Shown: piece after piece, positions 1-8,176 of the stretch
How positions within the stretch are numbered: position 1 is the stretch's first letter
Layout: every line of letters starts with the position of its first letter
Origin: an uncultured Chryseobacterium sp.
Lineage (GTDB): Bacteria; Bacteroidota; Bacteroidia; Flavobacteriales; Weeksellaceae
Length of the DNA stretch: 48,174 bases
Direction of reading: 5' to 3'
NCBI RefSeq assembly: GCF_913776365.1
Contig: NZ_CAJYMO010000037.1
Span: 1-48,174 of the forward strand
Translations under genes and position numbers: made by a program
The notes under the pieces: model-generated
Database searches by the model: none
What the model was told of the DNA's origin: nothing
Seen by the model: only the letters and a program-made list of their open reading frames with translations

Positions 1-136
1 GATTTTCCCCGGCTTTATTGTCCAGGGTTTTTGCCGTGATGTAAGTGGTGACCACTTTACCTGCCGGAATTTCCTGGGCCGATAAGAAATGGGTAAGCAG
101 CAGTAAAATGATCGTAAGAAAAACCGGTCTTTTCAT
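1..136 (-). CDS. Secreted protein, N-terminus only (gene runs off the window)
   Basis: The reverse strand reads ATG at 136 and stays open for 45 codons to the window edge. Residues 1-20 form a signal peptide: a KR start, a Leu-rich core, then a cut near LSAQ. The mature start EIPAGKVVTTYITAK is not enough to name a family. It could be a secreted hydrolase, but this is a guess. The gene is divergent from the exported protein at 426. Confidence 0.6.
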   Translation of the reverse strand, partial: MKRPVFLTIILLLLTHFLSAQEIPAGKVVTTYITAKTLDNKAGEN

Positions 137-250
137 TATAATGGGTTTGATGGTAACAAATATCGCTAAATTATCTCAATTTGAGACAATAATCAACCTA
201 ATGTATACTGATTCCTGAAATCTTCACATCTTACTCTATAAAACCGTCAG

Positions 251-357
251 GTTTATACGCTTCCCTTTTTCTTAGCCCTGATTGCAGCGGCATCCTTTTT
301 CCTGCAGGACTTTGCAGTGGCGAAAAAGATACAGCGGAAAGCAGGTTCCCGGCTCCT
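251..357. repeat. Dispersed intergenic repeat, copy A
   Basis: About 107 bp beginning TTTATACGC and containing AGCCCTGATTGCAGCGGC and GACTTTGCAGTGGCG. It recurs almost unchanged at 2532-2636 and as a 45-bp piece at 961-1005. It is preceded by CCGTCAGGTTT, the right arm of the terminator seen whole at 2503-2535, so the left arm has been lost here. It has no convincing reading frame of its own. Confidence 0.75.
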
Positions 358-425
358 GAAAAAAATGATGGCTGAAATTACCTGACTAAAATTTTTATTT
401 TTTATTTTCGCAAAAATTTTAAGCC

Positions 426-938
426 ATGAAAAAACTATTATTTACGATTCTTCTTAGTATCTTTCCATTGGTTGTATTTGCGCAGCATTCAGATTCACTG
501 AAATTAGGAAAATCCAACCGCGAATTTTTTATTAAAGGAGACCGGACCTTTAAGTTTTCCGAATACAGAAAAGTTTTCACCCATCCGGAAGCACTGGATT
601 ATATGAAAAAATCCAATACCAACAGCACGGTTGCGCAGGTATTCGGAGCGATCGGCGGCGGATTTATAGGGCTTGGGCTGGCCAAGGAAATATTCGGTAA
701 TAAAACGGCCTATCATAATGGGGTAGCCTATAAAATAAAAGATAAAAGCGGCTGGGGCCTTATCGGAATCGGTGCCGGAGCCATCGGAATCGGGATCCCT
801 TTTGCCATTGGCGCTAAAAAAAATCTGCAGAAAGCAGTGGATACGCAGAATCAAAATCCGGGAACTGATGAAACGAAAGCCACTTCTTACCGCCTTGATA
901 TCCGGGGAAACAGCATTGGTCTGACTTATACTTTTTAA
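426..938 (+). CDS. Secreted glycine-rich protein of unknown function
   Basis: This 170-residue protein has a clear signal peptide (MKKLLFTILL..FAQ, cut near residue 20). Two Gly-rich hydrophobic stretches follow, near residues 72-88 and 108-130, the second built from repeated GIGAG/AIGIG units. The end is a beta-like tail, SIGLTYTF, ending in Phe, which suggests a periplasmic or outer-membrane-facing protein. I do not recognise the family. Its 3' half is duplicated at 2247-2496, where it is broken. Confidence 0.7.
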   Translation: MKKLLFTILLSIFPLVVFAQHSDSLKLGKSNREFFIKGDRTFKFSEYRKVFTHPEALDYMKKSNTNSTVAQVFGAIGGGFIGLGLAKEIFGNKTAYHNGVAYKIKDKSGWGLIGIGAGAIGIGIPFAIGAKKNLQKAVDTQNQNPGTDETKATSYRLDIRGNSIGLTYTF

Positions 939-964
939 GATCCTTTTAAAAGCTGTTTCTTTAT
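712..964. repeat. Direct repeat, left copy (3' half of the 426 gene)
   Basis: About 250 bp, from ATCATAATGG through the stop codon to CTGTTTCTTTAT, is repeated almost exactly at 2247-2496. The two copies flank the TraB-like gene at 1322-2044 and both run into the dispersed repeat. This points to duplication or recombination through homologous repeats. Confidence 0.85.
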
Positions 965-1321
965 ACGCTTCCCTTTTCTTAGCCCTGATTGCAGCGGCAT
1001 CCTTCCATGGCCTCCTATTGATTTTACAATACCATCACTCAATAGAGACTTGTTCCTGAATCTAAGCCGGAGCTTAAAATCTGAACGGAATAATCCGTCA
1101 AACCAGAGTTTCAATTTCTGCAGGACCTCAACTTTCCTTGCATTTTTTTGAAGTATTTAAACTGAAATTTGAAAAGCATATGATTTGAAACTAGTTCATT
1201 AGTTAAAGCATGATATTTATGATTTCATACTTTCATCTGCAGGATCCGGTTTTTTTACGGAATCCAATTTGGTCTTATAAGTAAATAAAATCCGAAGCTT
1301 TTCAGATTATTTTTCCGTTGT
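939..1321. other. Intergenic stretch with a repeat fragment (961-1005)
   Basis: No gene is seen in 383 bp. Positions 961-1005 are a truncated copy of the dispersed repeat found at 251 and 2532. The rest is AT-rich with no start-stop pair worth calling and no strong hairpin. Confidence 0.6.
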
Positions 1322-2044
1322 TTATTTTTTATCCAGTGAGTCTAAAATTTTCTTTACGCCTTCATAATGCCCGGCTCCATAAATTAATGCTATTTTTTGC
1401 CTGGAATCATCTTTTACAGCATTCGCTATAAGGTTATTCCGATAATTCAATACCAGCGTCTCATATGCTCCAGCATGTTTATTTTTTTTACATTTCGTAC
1501 TGTTCGATACATCAGTCACAGCAAGATCGCATTCTTCCAGTCTGATCTCTCCGTATTCAGACTCATAATAGTTAATTAGCTCACGAACTGTTGCATCCGT
1601 ATTTTTACTGTTATTATCATCCAGTTTCCATTCTGAATAGTTGGGCTGGAAAACAATTTTAGTTTTCAACACGATTTTTTTTTCAGTGAGGATTGAATCC
1701 AGTATTTTTTCATATCCCTCATTTGGTAAAGCAAACCCAATAATTTTTCTCAATTTCATTAAATCTGATTTTTCAGAATTCTTCGTATCTACTTTTTCTG
1801 TGAAGAAGAAATAATTTAACTTCCTTAAGGAGTCTATCTTATCATTAACATGGGTATAGAATTTTTCAGTTCCTATATGGTGCATTGGTAAAAAAATGAT
1901 CTCCTTTTCTTTGTACTTTATTTTTTTTACGGAAACGCTATCATCATATATTCCCTGTTTTTGAAGGGCATAATTAAATATTTGACTGGTACAGCTTAGT
2001 ATTGTGAAGTATAGAATTGAAAATAAGATAACTTTTTTCATCAT
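1322..2044 (-). CDS. TraB/GumN-like lipoprotein
   Basis: The 240-residue product begins with a lipoprotein signal whose lipobox is ILSC (Cys18), so it should be membrane-anchored in the periplasm. Residues 50-60 (FLPMHHIGT) and the C-terminal IYGAGHYEGV resemble the two His/Gly motifs of the TraB/PrgY/GumN family. The family resemblance is inferred from those motifs only. The coding sequence is AT-rich compared with its neighbours and sits exactly between the two copies of a 250-bp direct repeat, so it may be inserted DNA. An alternative start is the second ATG at 2041. Confidence 0.6.
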   Translation of the reverse strand: MMKKVILFSILYFTILSCTSQIFNYALQKQGIYDDSVSVKKIKYKEKEIIFLPMHHIGTEKFYTHVNDKIDSLRKLNYFFFTEKVDTKNSEKSDLMKLRKIIGFALPNEGYEKILDSILTEKKIVLKTKIVFQPNYSEWKLDDNNSKNTDATVRELINYYESEYGEIRLEECDLAVTDVSNSTKCKKNKHAGAYETLVLNYRNNLIANAVKDDSRQKIALIYGAGHYEGVKKILDSLDKK

Positions 2045-2246
2045 GGGAATTTTAACTTAATTAAACTTTGTTATAAGCCTTGAACAAATTGAGTTGCCAG
2101 ATCAATTAGGGCCTCAGGTACTTTTAGAATTGAACAGATACATCAAAACAACTTACGAAAAACAAAGATATGCTTTTGACGAAAATCTTTTAACAGAATC
2201 TTCAAGTACATGACAAAAACTGTAACACCTTAATGTTTAGACAGCC

Positions 2247-2470
2247 ATCATAATGGCAGGCTATAAAATAAAAGATAAAAGCGGCTGGGGCCTTATCGGA
2301 ATCGGTGCCGGAGCCATCGGAATCGGGATCCCTTTTGCCATTGGCGCTAAAAAAATCTGCAGAAAGCAGTGGATACGCAGAACCAAAATCCGGGAACGGA
2401 TGAAACGAAAGCCACTTCTTACCGCCTTGATATCCGGGGAAACAGCATTGGTCTGACTTATACTTTTTAA
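2247..2470 (+). pseudogene. Truncated, frameshifted copy of the 426 gene
   Basis: Only the 3' half of the 426 gene is present. It starts abruptly within ATCATAATGG and lacks the signal peptide. The run of A after GGCGCT is 7 long here and 8 in the intact copy, so the frame is lost about 40 codons from the intact gene's end. The DNA continues to match the intact gene through its stop at 2470. This is a remnant rather than a working gene. Confidence 0.8.
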
Positions 2471-2502
2471 GATCCTTTTAAAAGCTGTTTCTTTATAATA
2501 GA

Positions 2503-2535
2503 AAACCTGACGGGCTTTGAAAACCCGTCAGGTTT
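2503..2535. terminator. Hairpin terminator, 12-bp arms
   Basis: AAACCTGACGGG and CCCGTCAGGTTT form a perfect stem around a 9-nt loop, just past the broken gene copy. Partial versions (right arm only) precede the repeat at 241. The corresponding place after the intact gene (964) has lost it. Confidence 0.75.
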
Positions 2536-2636
2536 ATACGCTGCTTTATCCTAGCCCTGATTGCAGCGGCATCCTTTTTCCTGCAGGACTTTGCAATGGC
2601 GAAAAAGATACAGCGGAAAGCAGGTTCCCGGCTCCT
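2532..2636. repeat. Dispersed intergenic repeat, copy C
   Basis: Near-identical to 251-357 from TTATACGC to CCCGGCTCCT. It lies between the terminator at 2503 and the glyS promoter. Confidence 0.75.
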
Positions 2637-2694
2637 TATCCAACTGGCCGGCAAAAACTTCCTGCCGGCATCTCCCAACTTCCCTCTTTTTCAC

Positions 2695-2702
2695 TACTTT
2701 TG
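2695..2702 (+). promoter_or_regulatory. glyS promoter, -7 element TACTTTTG
   Basis: The sequence is an exact match to the Bacteroidota -7 consensus TAnnTTTG, 21 bp before the glyS ATG. No clear -33 TTG is seen at the usual distance. Confidence 0.55.
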
Positions 2703-2723
2703 CACTTCAGACGTTAAAAAATT

Positions 2724-4265
2724 ATGGCAAAACAAGAAGATGTTTTCAAGAAAGTGATTTCTCACGCCAAGGAATACGGTTTTATTTTCCCTTCCAGTGA
2801 GATCTATGACGGTTTATCCGCTGTATATGATTATGGACAGAACGGTGCCGAACTTAAAAATAATATCAAGCAGTACTGGTGGAAAGCGATGGTACAGCTG
2901 AACGAAAATATTGTGGGTATCGATTCGGCCATCCTGATGCACCCGACGACCTGGAAGGCATCCGGCCACGTAGATGCTTTCAACGATCCATTGATTGACA
3001 ACAAAGATTCCAAGAAACGCTTCAGAGCAGACGTCCTGGTAGAAGATTACTGCCTGAAAATCGAGGAAAAGGAAAAGAAGGAGATCGAGAAGGCGGCCAA
3101 AAGATTCGGTGAAGCTTTCGATAAAGACCAGTTTATCGCTACCAATCCTAAAGTATCGGAATACAGAGCCAAAAGAGAAGCCATTCTTTCCCGGCTGGCA
3201 AAATCCCTGGAAAACGAAGACCTTGCTGACGTAAAAGCGTTAATTGAAGAACTGGAAATTGCCGATCCTGACACCGGTTCCAAAAACTGGACGGAGGTAA
3301 GACAGTTCAACCTGATGTTCGGGACGAAACTGGGTGCTTCCGCAGATTCTGCGATGGACCTTTATTTAAGACCGGAAACCGCACAGGGTATTTTCGTTAA
3401 TTTCTTAAATGTACAGAAAACTTCCCGCCATAAACTTCCTTTCGGTATTGCCCAGATCGGAAAAGCCTTCAGAAATGAGATCGTGGCCAGACAGTTCATC
3501 TTCAGGATGCGTGAATTTGAACAGATGGAAATGCAGTTTTTCGTTGCACCGGGAACCGAACTGGAATTCTACGAGCAATGGAAACAAAAGCGTCTGAACT
3601 GGCATTTGGCTTTGGGATTAGGCAACGAGAATTACCGTTTCCACGATCATGAGAAGCTGGCGCATTATGCCAATGCGGCGGCCGATATCGAATTCAGCTT
3701 CCCGTTCGGTTTCAAAGAGCTTGAAGGGATCCACTCCAGAACGGATTTTGACCTGAAAGCACACGAGGAATTCTCCGGCAGGAAGCTTCAGTTTTTCGAT
3801 CCGGAAAGAAACGAAAACTATGTTCCGTACGTGGTGGAAACTTCTGTTGGACTGGACAGATTGTTCCTTGCTTTATTCTCCCACTGCCTGAGAGACGAAG
3901 TTCTGGAAGACGGTTCGGAAAGAACGGTTCTTTCTTTACCTCCTGCTTTGGCACCAATTAAAGCGGCCATCCTTCCGTTGATGAAAAAAGACGGTTTGGC
4001 AGAATATGCAGAACAGATCTTCAATGACCTGAAATACGATTTCAATTTATTCTATGAAGAAAAAGATGCGATCGGAAAGCGTTACAGAAGGCAGGATGCC
4101 ATCGGTACCCCTTACTGTATCACGATTGACCACGATTCTTTAACGGATCATACGGTAACGATCAGAGACCGGGATACGATGCAGCAGGAAAGGGTTCCCG
4201 TTTCGGAACTGCGAAGAATTATCGACGAGAAAACAAGTTTCAGAAACCTACTTTCAAAAATATAA
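2724..4265 (+). CDS. glyS: Glycine--tRNA ligase
   Basis: This 513-residue class II aminoacyl-tRNA synthetase of the homodimeric (alpha2) type charges tRNA-Gly with glycine in the cytosol. The start MAKQEDVFKKVISHAKEYGF and the segment SSEIYDGLSAVYDYG are typical of the family. Motif 2 appears as FIFRMREFEQME near residue 260 and motif 3 as VGLDRLFLAL near residue 375. The C-terminal anticodon-binding domain starts about residue 415 (APIKAAILPL). Residues 110-190 hold a charged insertion common in bacterial alpha2 enzymes. It is a single-gene unit, with its own promoter and terminator. Confidence 0.97.
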   Translation: MAKQEDVFKKVISHAKEYGFIFPSSEIYDGLSAVYDYGQNGAELKNNIKQYWWKAMVQLNENIVGIDSAILMHPTTWKASGHVDAFNDPLIDNKDSKKRFRADVLVEDYCLKIEEKEKKEIEKAAKRFGEAFDKDQFIATNPKVSEYRAKREAILSRLAKSLENEDLADVKALIEELEIADPDTGSKNWTEVRQFNLMFGTKLGASADSAMDLYLRPETAQGIFVNFLNVQKTSRHKLPFGIAQIGKAFRNEIVARQFIFRMREFEQMEMQFFVAPGTELEFYEQWKQKRLNWHLALGLGNENYRFHDHEKLAHYANAAADIEFSFPFGFKELEGIHSRTDFDLKAHEEFSGRKLQFFDPERNENYVPYVVETSVGLDRLFLALFSHCLRDEVLEDGSERTVLSLPPALAPIKAAILPLMKKDGLAEYAEQIFNDLKYDFNLFYEEKDAIGKRYRRQDAIGTPYCITIDHDSLTDHTVTIRDRDTMQQERVPVSELRRIIDEKTSFRNLLSKI

Positions 4266-4270
4266 ACGGA

Positions 4271-4295
4271 AAGCCTTGAGAAATCAGGGCTTTTT
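4271..4295 (+). terminator. glyS terminator
   Basis: AAGCCTTGA, a GAAA loop and TCAGGGCTT form a stem followed by a T-run, 6 bp after the glyS stop. Confidence 0.8.
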
Positions 4296-4337
4296 ATTTT
4301 AACACCCCTATTGTTGTCAACTTATTACAAAAATGAT

Positions 4338-4345
4338 TACTTTTG
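4338..4345 (+). promoter_or_regulatory. Promoter -7 element TACTTTTG
   Basis: An exact TAnnTTTG lies 25 bp before the GTG at 4370, with TTGTTG about 20 bp upstream (4312-4317) serving as the -33 element. Confidence 0.55.
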
Positions 4346-4369
4346 GCTGAATTATTTAAAAAATATACC

Positions 4370-5158
4370 GTGAGAAAAATCTTTATTCCTTTCCTGGCAT
4401 CATTTCTTATCGCCAGCTGTGAAGACACCGATGTTCAGGTAGAGGAAATTCCTGCTGCAGCAGACCTCAGCTCAGTGCTTCCGACAAAATTTACAAAAAC
4501 AGATAATGGCCAGACAGATGTTACCGTTTACACTTATGAAGGCACTAAGCTAACGAAAGAAGAGACAGCGAGCACCAACAGATCAATCGTCTATACGTAT
4601 AACGGCGACCTTATTTCCAAAGCAGATGAGTATTCGGGAACCAGCCTCGTACTGAGAAGGGAATTCACTTACGAAGACGGAAAGATGATGACTGAGAAAA
4701 TTACGAATTACCAGACCTCCACCGCCTCTACCACAACGTATGAATACCTGAGCGAAAACCATGTGAAATTTACGCGGCTGGGTGGATTGTATGATGTTTA
4801 CCTCTCCAATAACGGAAACGTAAAAGTGGCCACCCTTGTTAAAGGTGCCATAGCCAGAACGTACAACAATAATTTCGACGGCCAGAATAATCCCTATAAA
4901 AACATAAAGGGATACCTGAAGATCAATGTCTTCTTATCGCTTGAAGGAGATTTATCAGTCAACAACAGAACGAACGGCAATTCTTCCCAAACAGGAACCG
5001 TAAACGGAAACTATACCTTCAGTACGGTAAATACCTACAATGATGACAACTTCATTACCAAAATGGTGAAAACAGAGGTAAAAACCCTTTCTTCCAACAC
5101 GCCTCCCAATACCCCTGTAACCTCCACTTCCACTTACACCTACGAATACAAAAAATAA
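4370..5158 (+). CDS. Lipoprotein of unknown function, YD-like internal repeats
   Basis: I chose GTG at 4370 over an upstream TTG because it gives a compact lipoprotein signal with lipobox LIASC and follows a TAnnTTTG promoter at the right distance. The 262-residue product is a Thr/Ser/Tyr-rich beta protein with repeats such as VYTYEGTKL, VYTYNGDLI and EFTYEDGKM, each about 25 residues, resembling the YD/RHS-like strands found in many Bacteroidota cell-surface lipoproteins. No catalytic motif is seen. It is probably anchored to the outer membrane. Confidence 0.7.
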   Translation: MRKIFIPFLASFLIASCEDTDVQVEEIPAAADLSSVLPTKFTKTDNGQTDVTVYTYEGTKLTKEETASTNRSIVYTYNGDLISKADEYSGTSLVLRREFTYEDGKMMTEKITNYQTSTASTTTYEYLSENHVKFTRLGGLYDVYLSNNGNVKVATLVKGAIARTYNNNFDGQNNPYKNIKGYLKINVFLSLEGDLSVNNRTNGNSSQTGTVNGNYTFSTVNTYNDDNFITKMVKTEVKTLSSNTPPNTPVTSTSTYTYEYKK

Positions 5159-5170
5159 GACAGGATTTCC

Positions 5171-5189
5171 GGCCTGGTTTTTCCAGGCC
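5171..5189. terminator. Hairpin between two genes
   Basis: GGCCTGG, five T and CCAGGCC form a perfect 7-bp stem, 12 bp after the lipoprotein stop. There is no long T-run after it, so it may stop transcription only partly. Confidence 0.5.
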
Positions 5190-5243
5190 GTGCTTTCTGA
5201 CGATTTTCACATTTTATCCTATTTAGATTTTAAATTTTTAACC

Positions 5244-6773
5244 ATGAAAAAGTTTACGCTGCTGTCCTTTCTACTTATGCAGGGAATTTTTGCTGCCCAG
5301 ACCCAGGATCTGGCCTCACTGGCTTCGGGAACGAATGTCGGGATGAATGCCCTGTTCGACACCAAAGATAACCTCTACGGATATGTTTCCATCTACTCTT
5401 ACGGCAAAACAGACGGCAAGAAGCAAAAATTCGAATACGTTATCCTGGATAAAAACCTGAATCCTGTGGCCAATAAAGAATTTGAAGCCGGACTTCTGGT
5501 ATCCAATTATTTCGGATATGTGGATTTTAAAGGCCAGATCATCCTGCGGCCATCGGATTTCAATTATCTCCAGGCTTTCTCAAAAGATGCCGCCGCGCCG
5601 GTTTCCATGGTAATCGATCCCAAGACCAATACCGTAAAGCCTAAGGTATACTACGACTACCAGGAAGACGGGACATTTAAAGAAATCACCCAGCCCAAGA
5701 CTTTTAAGGAAGAACGAAAAGAAAACCGCTCTGAAAAGAAGGAAAAAGGGTATAATTATATTTCGTCAGTCGGCGAAATCAAAGAAGGCGGCTATCTCGC
5801 CATAGAATACAACGATTACGGAAAATATGTCAATAAAAACAGCCTGATCAGGTTTGATGACCAGAAAAAAGAAATCTGGCGGTACAGCTACAATACGGAT
5901 GGTAACAAAAAAATATTCTCCGATCTCACGGTACTGGAAAGAGATGAAAATAAACTGTACGGCATTTTACGGAAAGTAAATGATGACGATAAAACGTTTT
6001 CGCTTCTGGTGCTCGATATGAAAACGGGTAAGGAAATTTCCAATAAGCCGGTCACCGGCCTTTCCCCGGAAACCCTCTACAATATTGATGTCCTGAATTC
6101 CGGCAGCGGCAGGATCGATAACGATAAAACGTTTGACGACAAGGTGGTCCTGCTGGGCAGGAATTACATCGACAGGCAGGACCGGGGCTTCGCAAGGCTG
6201 ATCCTGAATAAAGAAAATTACAGTGTAGACCTGAAAACCTTAAGTTACAAGCCGGACCTGTATCAGTACATCCCGAAACTCAGTGCTGACGGCGGCGTGG
6301 AAAACGGATATTACCTGCAGACCAAAGATGTGTATTTCATGAGTGACGGAAGCGTAGGGATCCTTTCGGAAAAGTTCAAACCGGCCGGACAGTACAACGC
6401 TCCCAAGACGACGGACCTGGTCTACATCAATACCGATAAAGACTTTAAACCAAAAGAAGTACAGGTGTTTGAAAAAGAAAAATCGAAGTGGGTAAACAGC
6501 GACTATCTTTTTTCGCAATATCTGAATGACGGCAGGGATGTGGTATTTTTCTTCCGGGATTATAAGAAAGACCAGGTAACCAGAGAAAAGAAATGGAACC
6601 TTTTCATCAATACGATTATTGACGGCAAATTTAAACAGGAAATAGTGCCGATTTCTGAAAAAGACAACTATGTCGTAACGCCGTATATTGCAAAGGAAGG
6701 CTATATCCTCCTCCGGGAATTCAACGAAAAGGAAAAGTTCAACAAGATCCGCCTTGAAAGATTAAACTATTAA
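5244..6773 (+). CDS. Secreted protein of unknown function
   Basis: I take ATG 5244 as the start because it opens a good signal peptide (MKKFTLLSFLL..FAAQ). An upstream TTG in the same frame would put 18 unlikely residues before it. The 509-residue product has many short strand-like segments with aromatic-glycine turns, for example LRKVNDDDKTFSLLVLD and VVLLGRNYIDRQDRG, suggesting a beta-propeller-like exported protein. No enzyme motif is recognised. It converges on the M48 protease gene and shares a terminator with it. Confidence 0.7.
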   Translation: MKKFTLLSFLLMQGIFAAQTQDLASLASGTNVGMNALFDTKDNLYGYVSIYSYGKTDGKKQKFEYVILDKNLNPVANKEFEAGLLVSNYFGYVDFKGQIILRPSDFNYLQAFSKDAAAPVSMVIDPKTNTVKPKVYYDYQEDGTFKEITQPKTFKEERKENRSEKKEKGYNYISSVGEIKEGGYLAIEYNDYGKYVNKNSLIRFDDQKKEIWRYSYNTDGNKKIFSDLTVLERDENKLYGILRKVNDDDKTFSLLVLDMKTGKEISNKPVTGLSPETLYNIDVLNSGSGRIDNDKTFDDKVVLLGRNYIDRQDRGFARLILNKENYSVDLKTLSYKPDLYQYIPKLSADGGVENGYYLQTKDVYFMSDGSVGILSEKFKPAGQYNAPKTTDLVYINTDKDFKPKEVQVFEKEKSKWVNSDYLFSQYLNDGRDVVFFFRDYKKDQVTREKKWNLFINTIIDGKFKQEIVPISEKDNYVVTPYIAKEGYILLREFNEKEKFNKIRLERLNY

Positions 6774-6778
6774 AACAA

Positions 6779-6800
6779 AATCCTGACTCTGGTCAGGATT
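6779..6800. terminator. Bidirectional terminator
   Basis: AATCCTGAC, TCTG, GTCAGGATT forms a 9-bp perfect stem between convergent genes. The stop codon of the leftward M48 gene lies inside it. Confidence 0.8.
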
Positions 6801-8091
6801 CTGTTTTCCGATAATATTCTGCGATGTTTTTTATCTCATCCAGGCTGAGGTTCCACATGAAATTCAGGAACTGCTGATAGCTTTCGCTCTGGTTTTTGGG
6901 ATCCACCCGGTCCAGGTACCGGTTGAGATTATAGTTTTTACGGGCTTCATAGATTTTGGTAAAACATCGTCCCAGCCACTTTTTATGATATTCTTTTTCT
7001 TCCTCATCCTGCAGGAACTGGAGGCTCGCATAAATCCCTACCCCGTATTCTTCCGCATGGTAAAAGTTCGGAACGGTTTCCATTCTTGCCGTTTTTTCCA
7101 GTGCGGCATAGGATCCGGAAGGCTTTTCATCTGCAGTTCCGGTCTGCAGTTCCGGGAAGATTTTTTTAAGGCGGTTGATCCGTAAGGCAATTTCCGGATG
7201 CGATTTCAGGGAATCCCTGTCCAGCTTTTCTTTGAAATGATTATAATTGTAGAGGGAAAAATCTTCTTTTTTCAGCCATTTGTCCTTGAATTCCTGATCC
7301 GGGAGACTAAAATAGGTTTTATAGGTTTCCACTTTGAGGGTTCTGGGAGAAATCGTATCAAAATCTTCCAGTCTTTTTAAGGTATTGATGAATTCCGTTT
7401 TCTTATAATCGCTGTTCCGGAAAATAACATATCCCAGAGAGTCTGCCTGCATTTCCTGTTTCCGGTTTTCGGCACCTTTCCGGTAAATTCTGTTTCTGAG
7501 TACATCAAAGGCCCGTTGGTTCCGGTTTTCTTTAGTGGATTTTATATTCTGGATCACCATGCGGTCCATCTGGTCCTGATCGATCATCCTGAGGAAATCC
7601 TTCAGGGCATGTTCCGAAATTTTGTGTCCGAGCTCATGGGAAATTACGGCAGCCAGCTGATCGTCATTGTTCAGCCAGTTGAACAGCCCCATATTGATGA
7701 CAAAAGTACCATCGGCAAAACAGTAGGCATTCGGGGTGTTGTCCCTGGCAATGAGAATATTCAGCTGCCGGGGGACCTGGGGATTGTTCTTCCGCAGGCG
7801 CTCGATCAGGGTTTTTACCTTACCATCGAATGCAGAATTAAAAACGAAGTCTTTTTCCTTCACTTTCTTTTCAAATTCCTTACCGAATTCCCTGTATATT
7901 TTGGACAGCTCATTGCCGGGCTTTCCGGGATAATCGGACCTGCTTTTTTTACTGAGGTTTTCGGTACTTACAGAAAAGCTGGCCAGAAAGGCTTTCCGCT
8001 GTGCGTAGTCTGCGGTATCTACGGGTAGGTAAGCCTGCCCGAAAACCAGGGCGCAACAGTATACCAAGAGTATGGAAATCAGTTTTTTCAT
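6793..8091 (-). CDS. Exported M48-family zinc metalloprotease
   Basis: The product has 432 residues. Residues 1-19 are a signal peptide ending VFGQ. The zinc-binding helix HELGH is at 152-156 and the third ligand is in EMQAD at 213-217, the usual M48 arrangement, with GTFVINMGLFNWL just before the helix. The family degrades misfolded or membrane-associated proteins. No transmembrane helix follows the signal peptide, so the enzyme is probably periplasmic. The C-terminal 200 residues are helical and charged without a recognisable domain. It is divergent from the serine hydrolase at 8177. Confidence 0.85.
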   Translation of the reverse strand: MKKLISILLVYCCALVFGQAYLPVDTADYAQRKAFLASFSVSTENLSKKSRSDYPGKPGNELSKIYREFGKEFEKKVKEKDFVFNSAFDGKVKTLIERLRKNNPQVPRQLNILIARDNTPNAYCFADGTFVINMGLFNWLNNDDQLAAVISHELGHKISEHALKDFLRMIDQDQMDRMVIQNIKSTKENRNQRAFDVLRNRIYRKGAENRKQEMQADSLGYVIFRNSDYKKTEFINTLKRLEDFDTISPRTLKVETYKTYFSLPDQEFKDKWLKKEDFSLYNYNHFKEKLDRDSLKSHPEIALRINRLKKIFPELQTGTADEKPSGSYAALEKTARMETVPNFYHAEEYGVGIYASLQFLQDEEEKEYHKKWLGRCFTKIYEARKNYNLNRYLDRVDPKNQSESYQQFLNFMWNLSLDEIKNIAEYYRKTES

Positions 8092-8112
8092 CGTTTTTTA
8101 TATCAGTCATCA

Positions 8113-8145
8113 CAAAAATAAATCATTTCATTCCATGTTTTCAAA
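8113..8145 (-). promoter_or_regulatory. M48 gene promoter
   Basis: On the reverse strand TTTG (8145-8142), 21 bp, and TATTTTTG (8120-8113) match the Bacteroidota -33/-7 pattern, 21 bp before the ATG. Confidence 0.6.
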
Positions 8146-8152
8146 TTTATTT

Positions 8153-8160
8153 TAAATTTG
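8153..8160 (+). promoter_or_regulatory. Serine hydrolase promoter, -7 element TAAATTTG
   Basis: An exact TAnnTTTG lies 16 bp before the ATG at 8177, back to back with the M48 promoter. Confidence 0.5.
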
Positions 8161-8176
8161 TTGAAGATCGAGTATT

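Noticed and set aside
4343-4369. Upstream TTG start of the 4370 lipoprotein
   Set aside because: The TTG lies inside the -7 element and would add nine residues before the lipoprotein signal.
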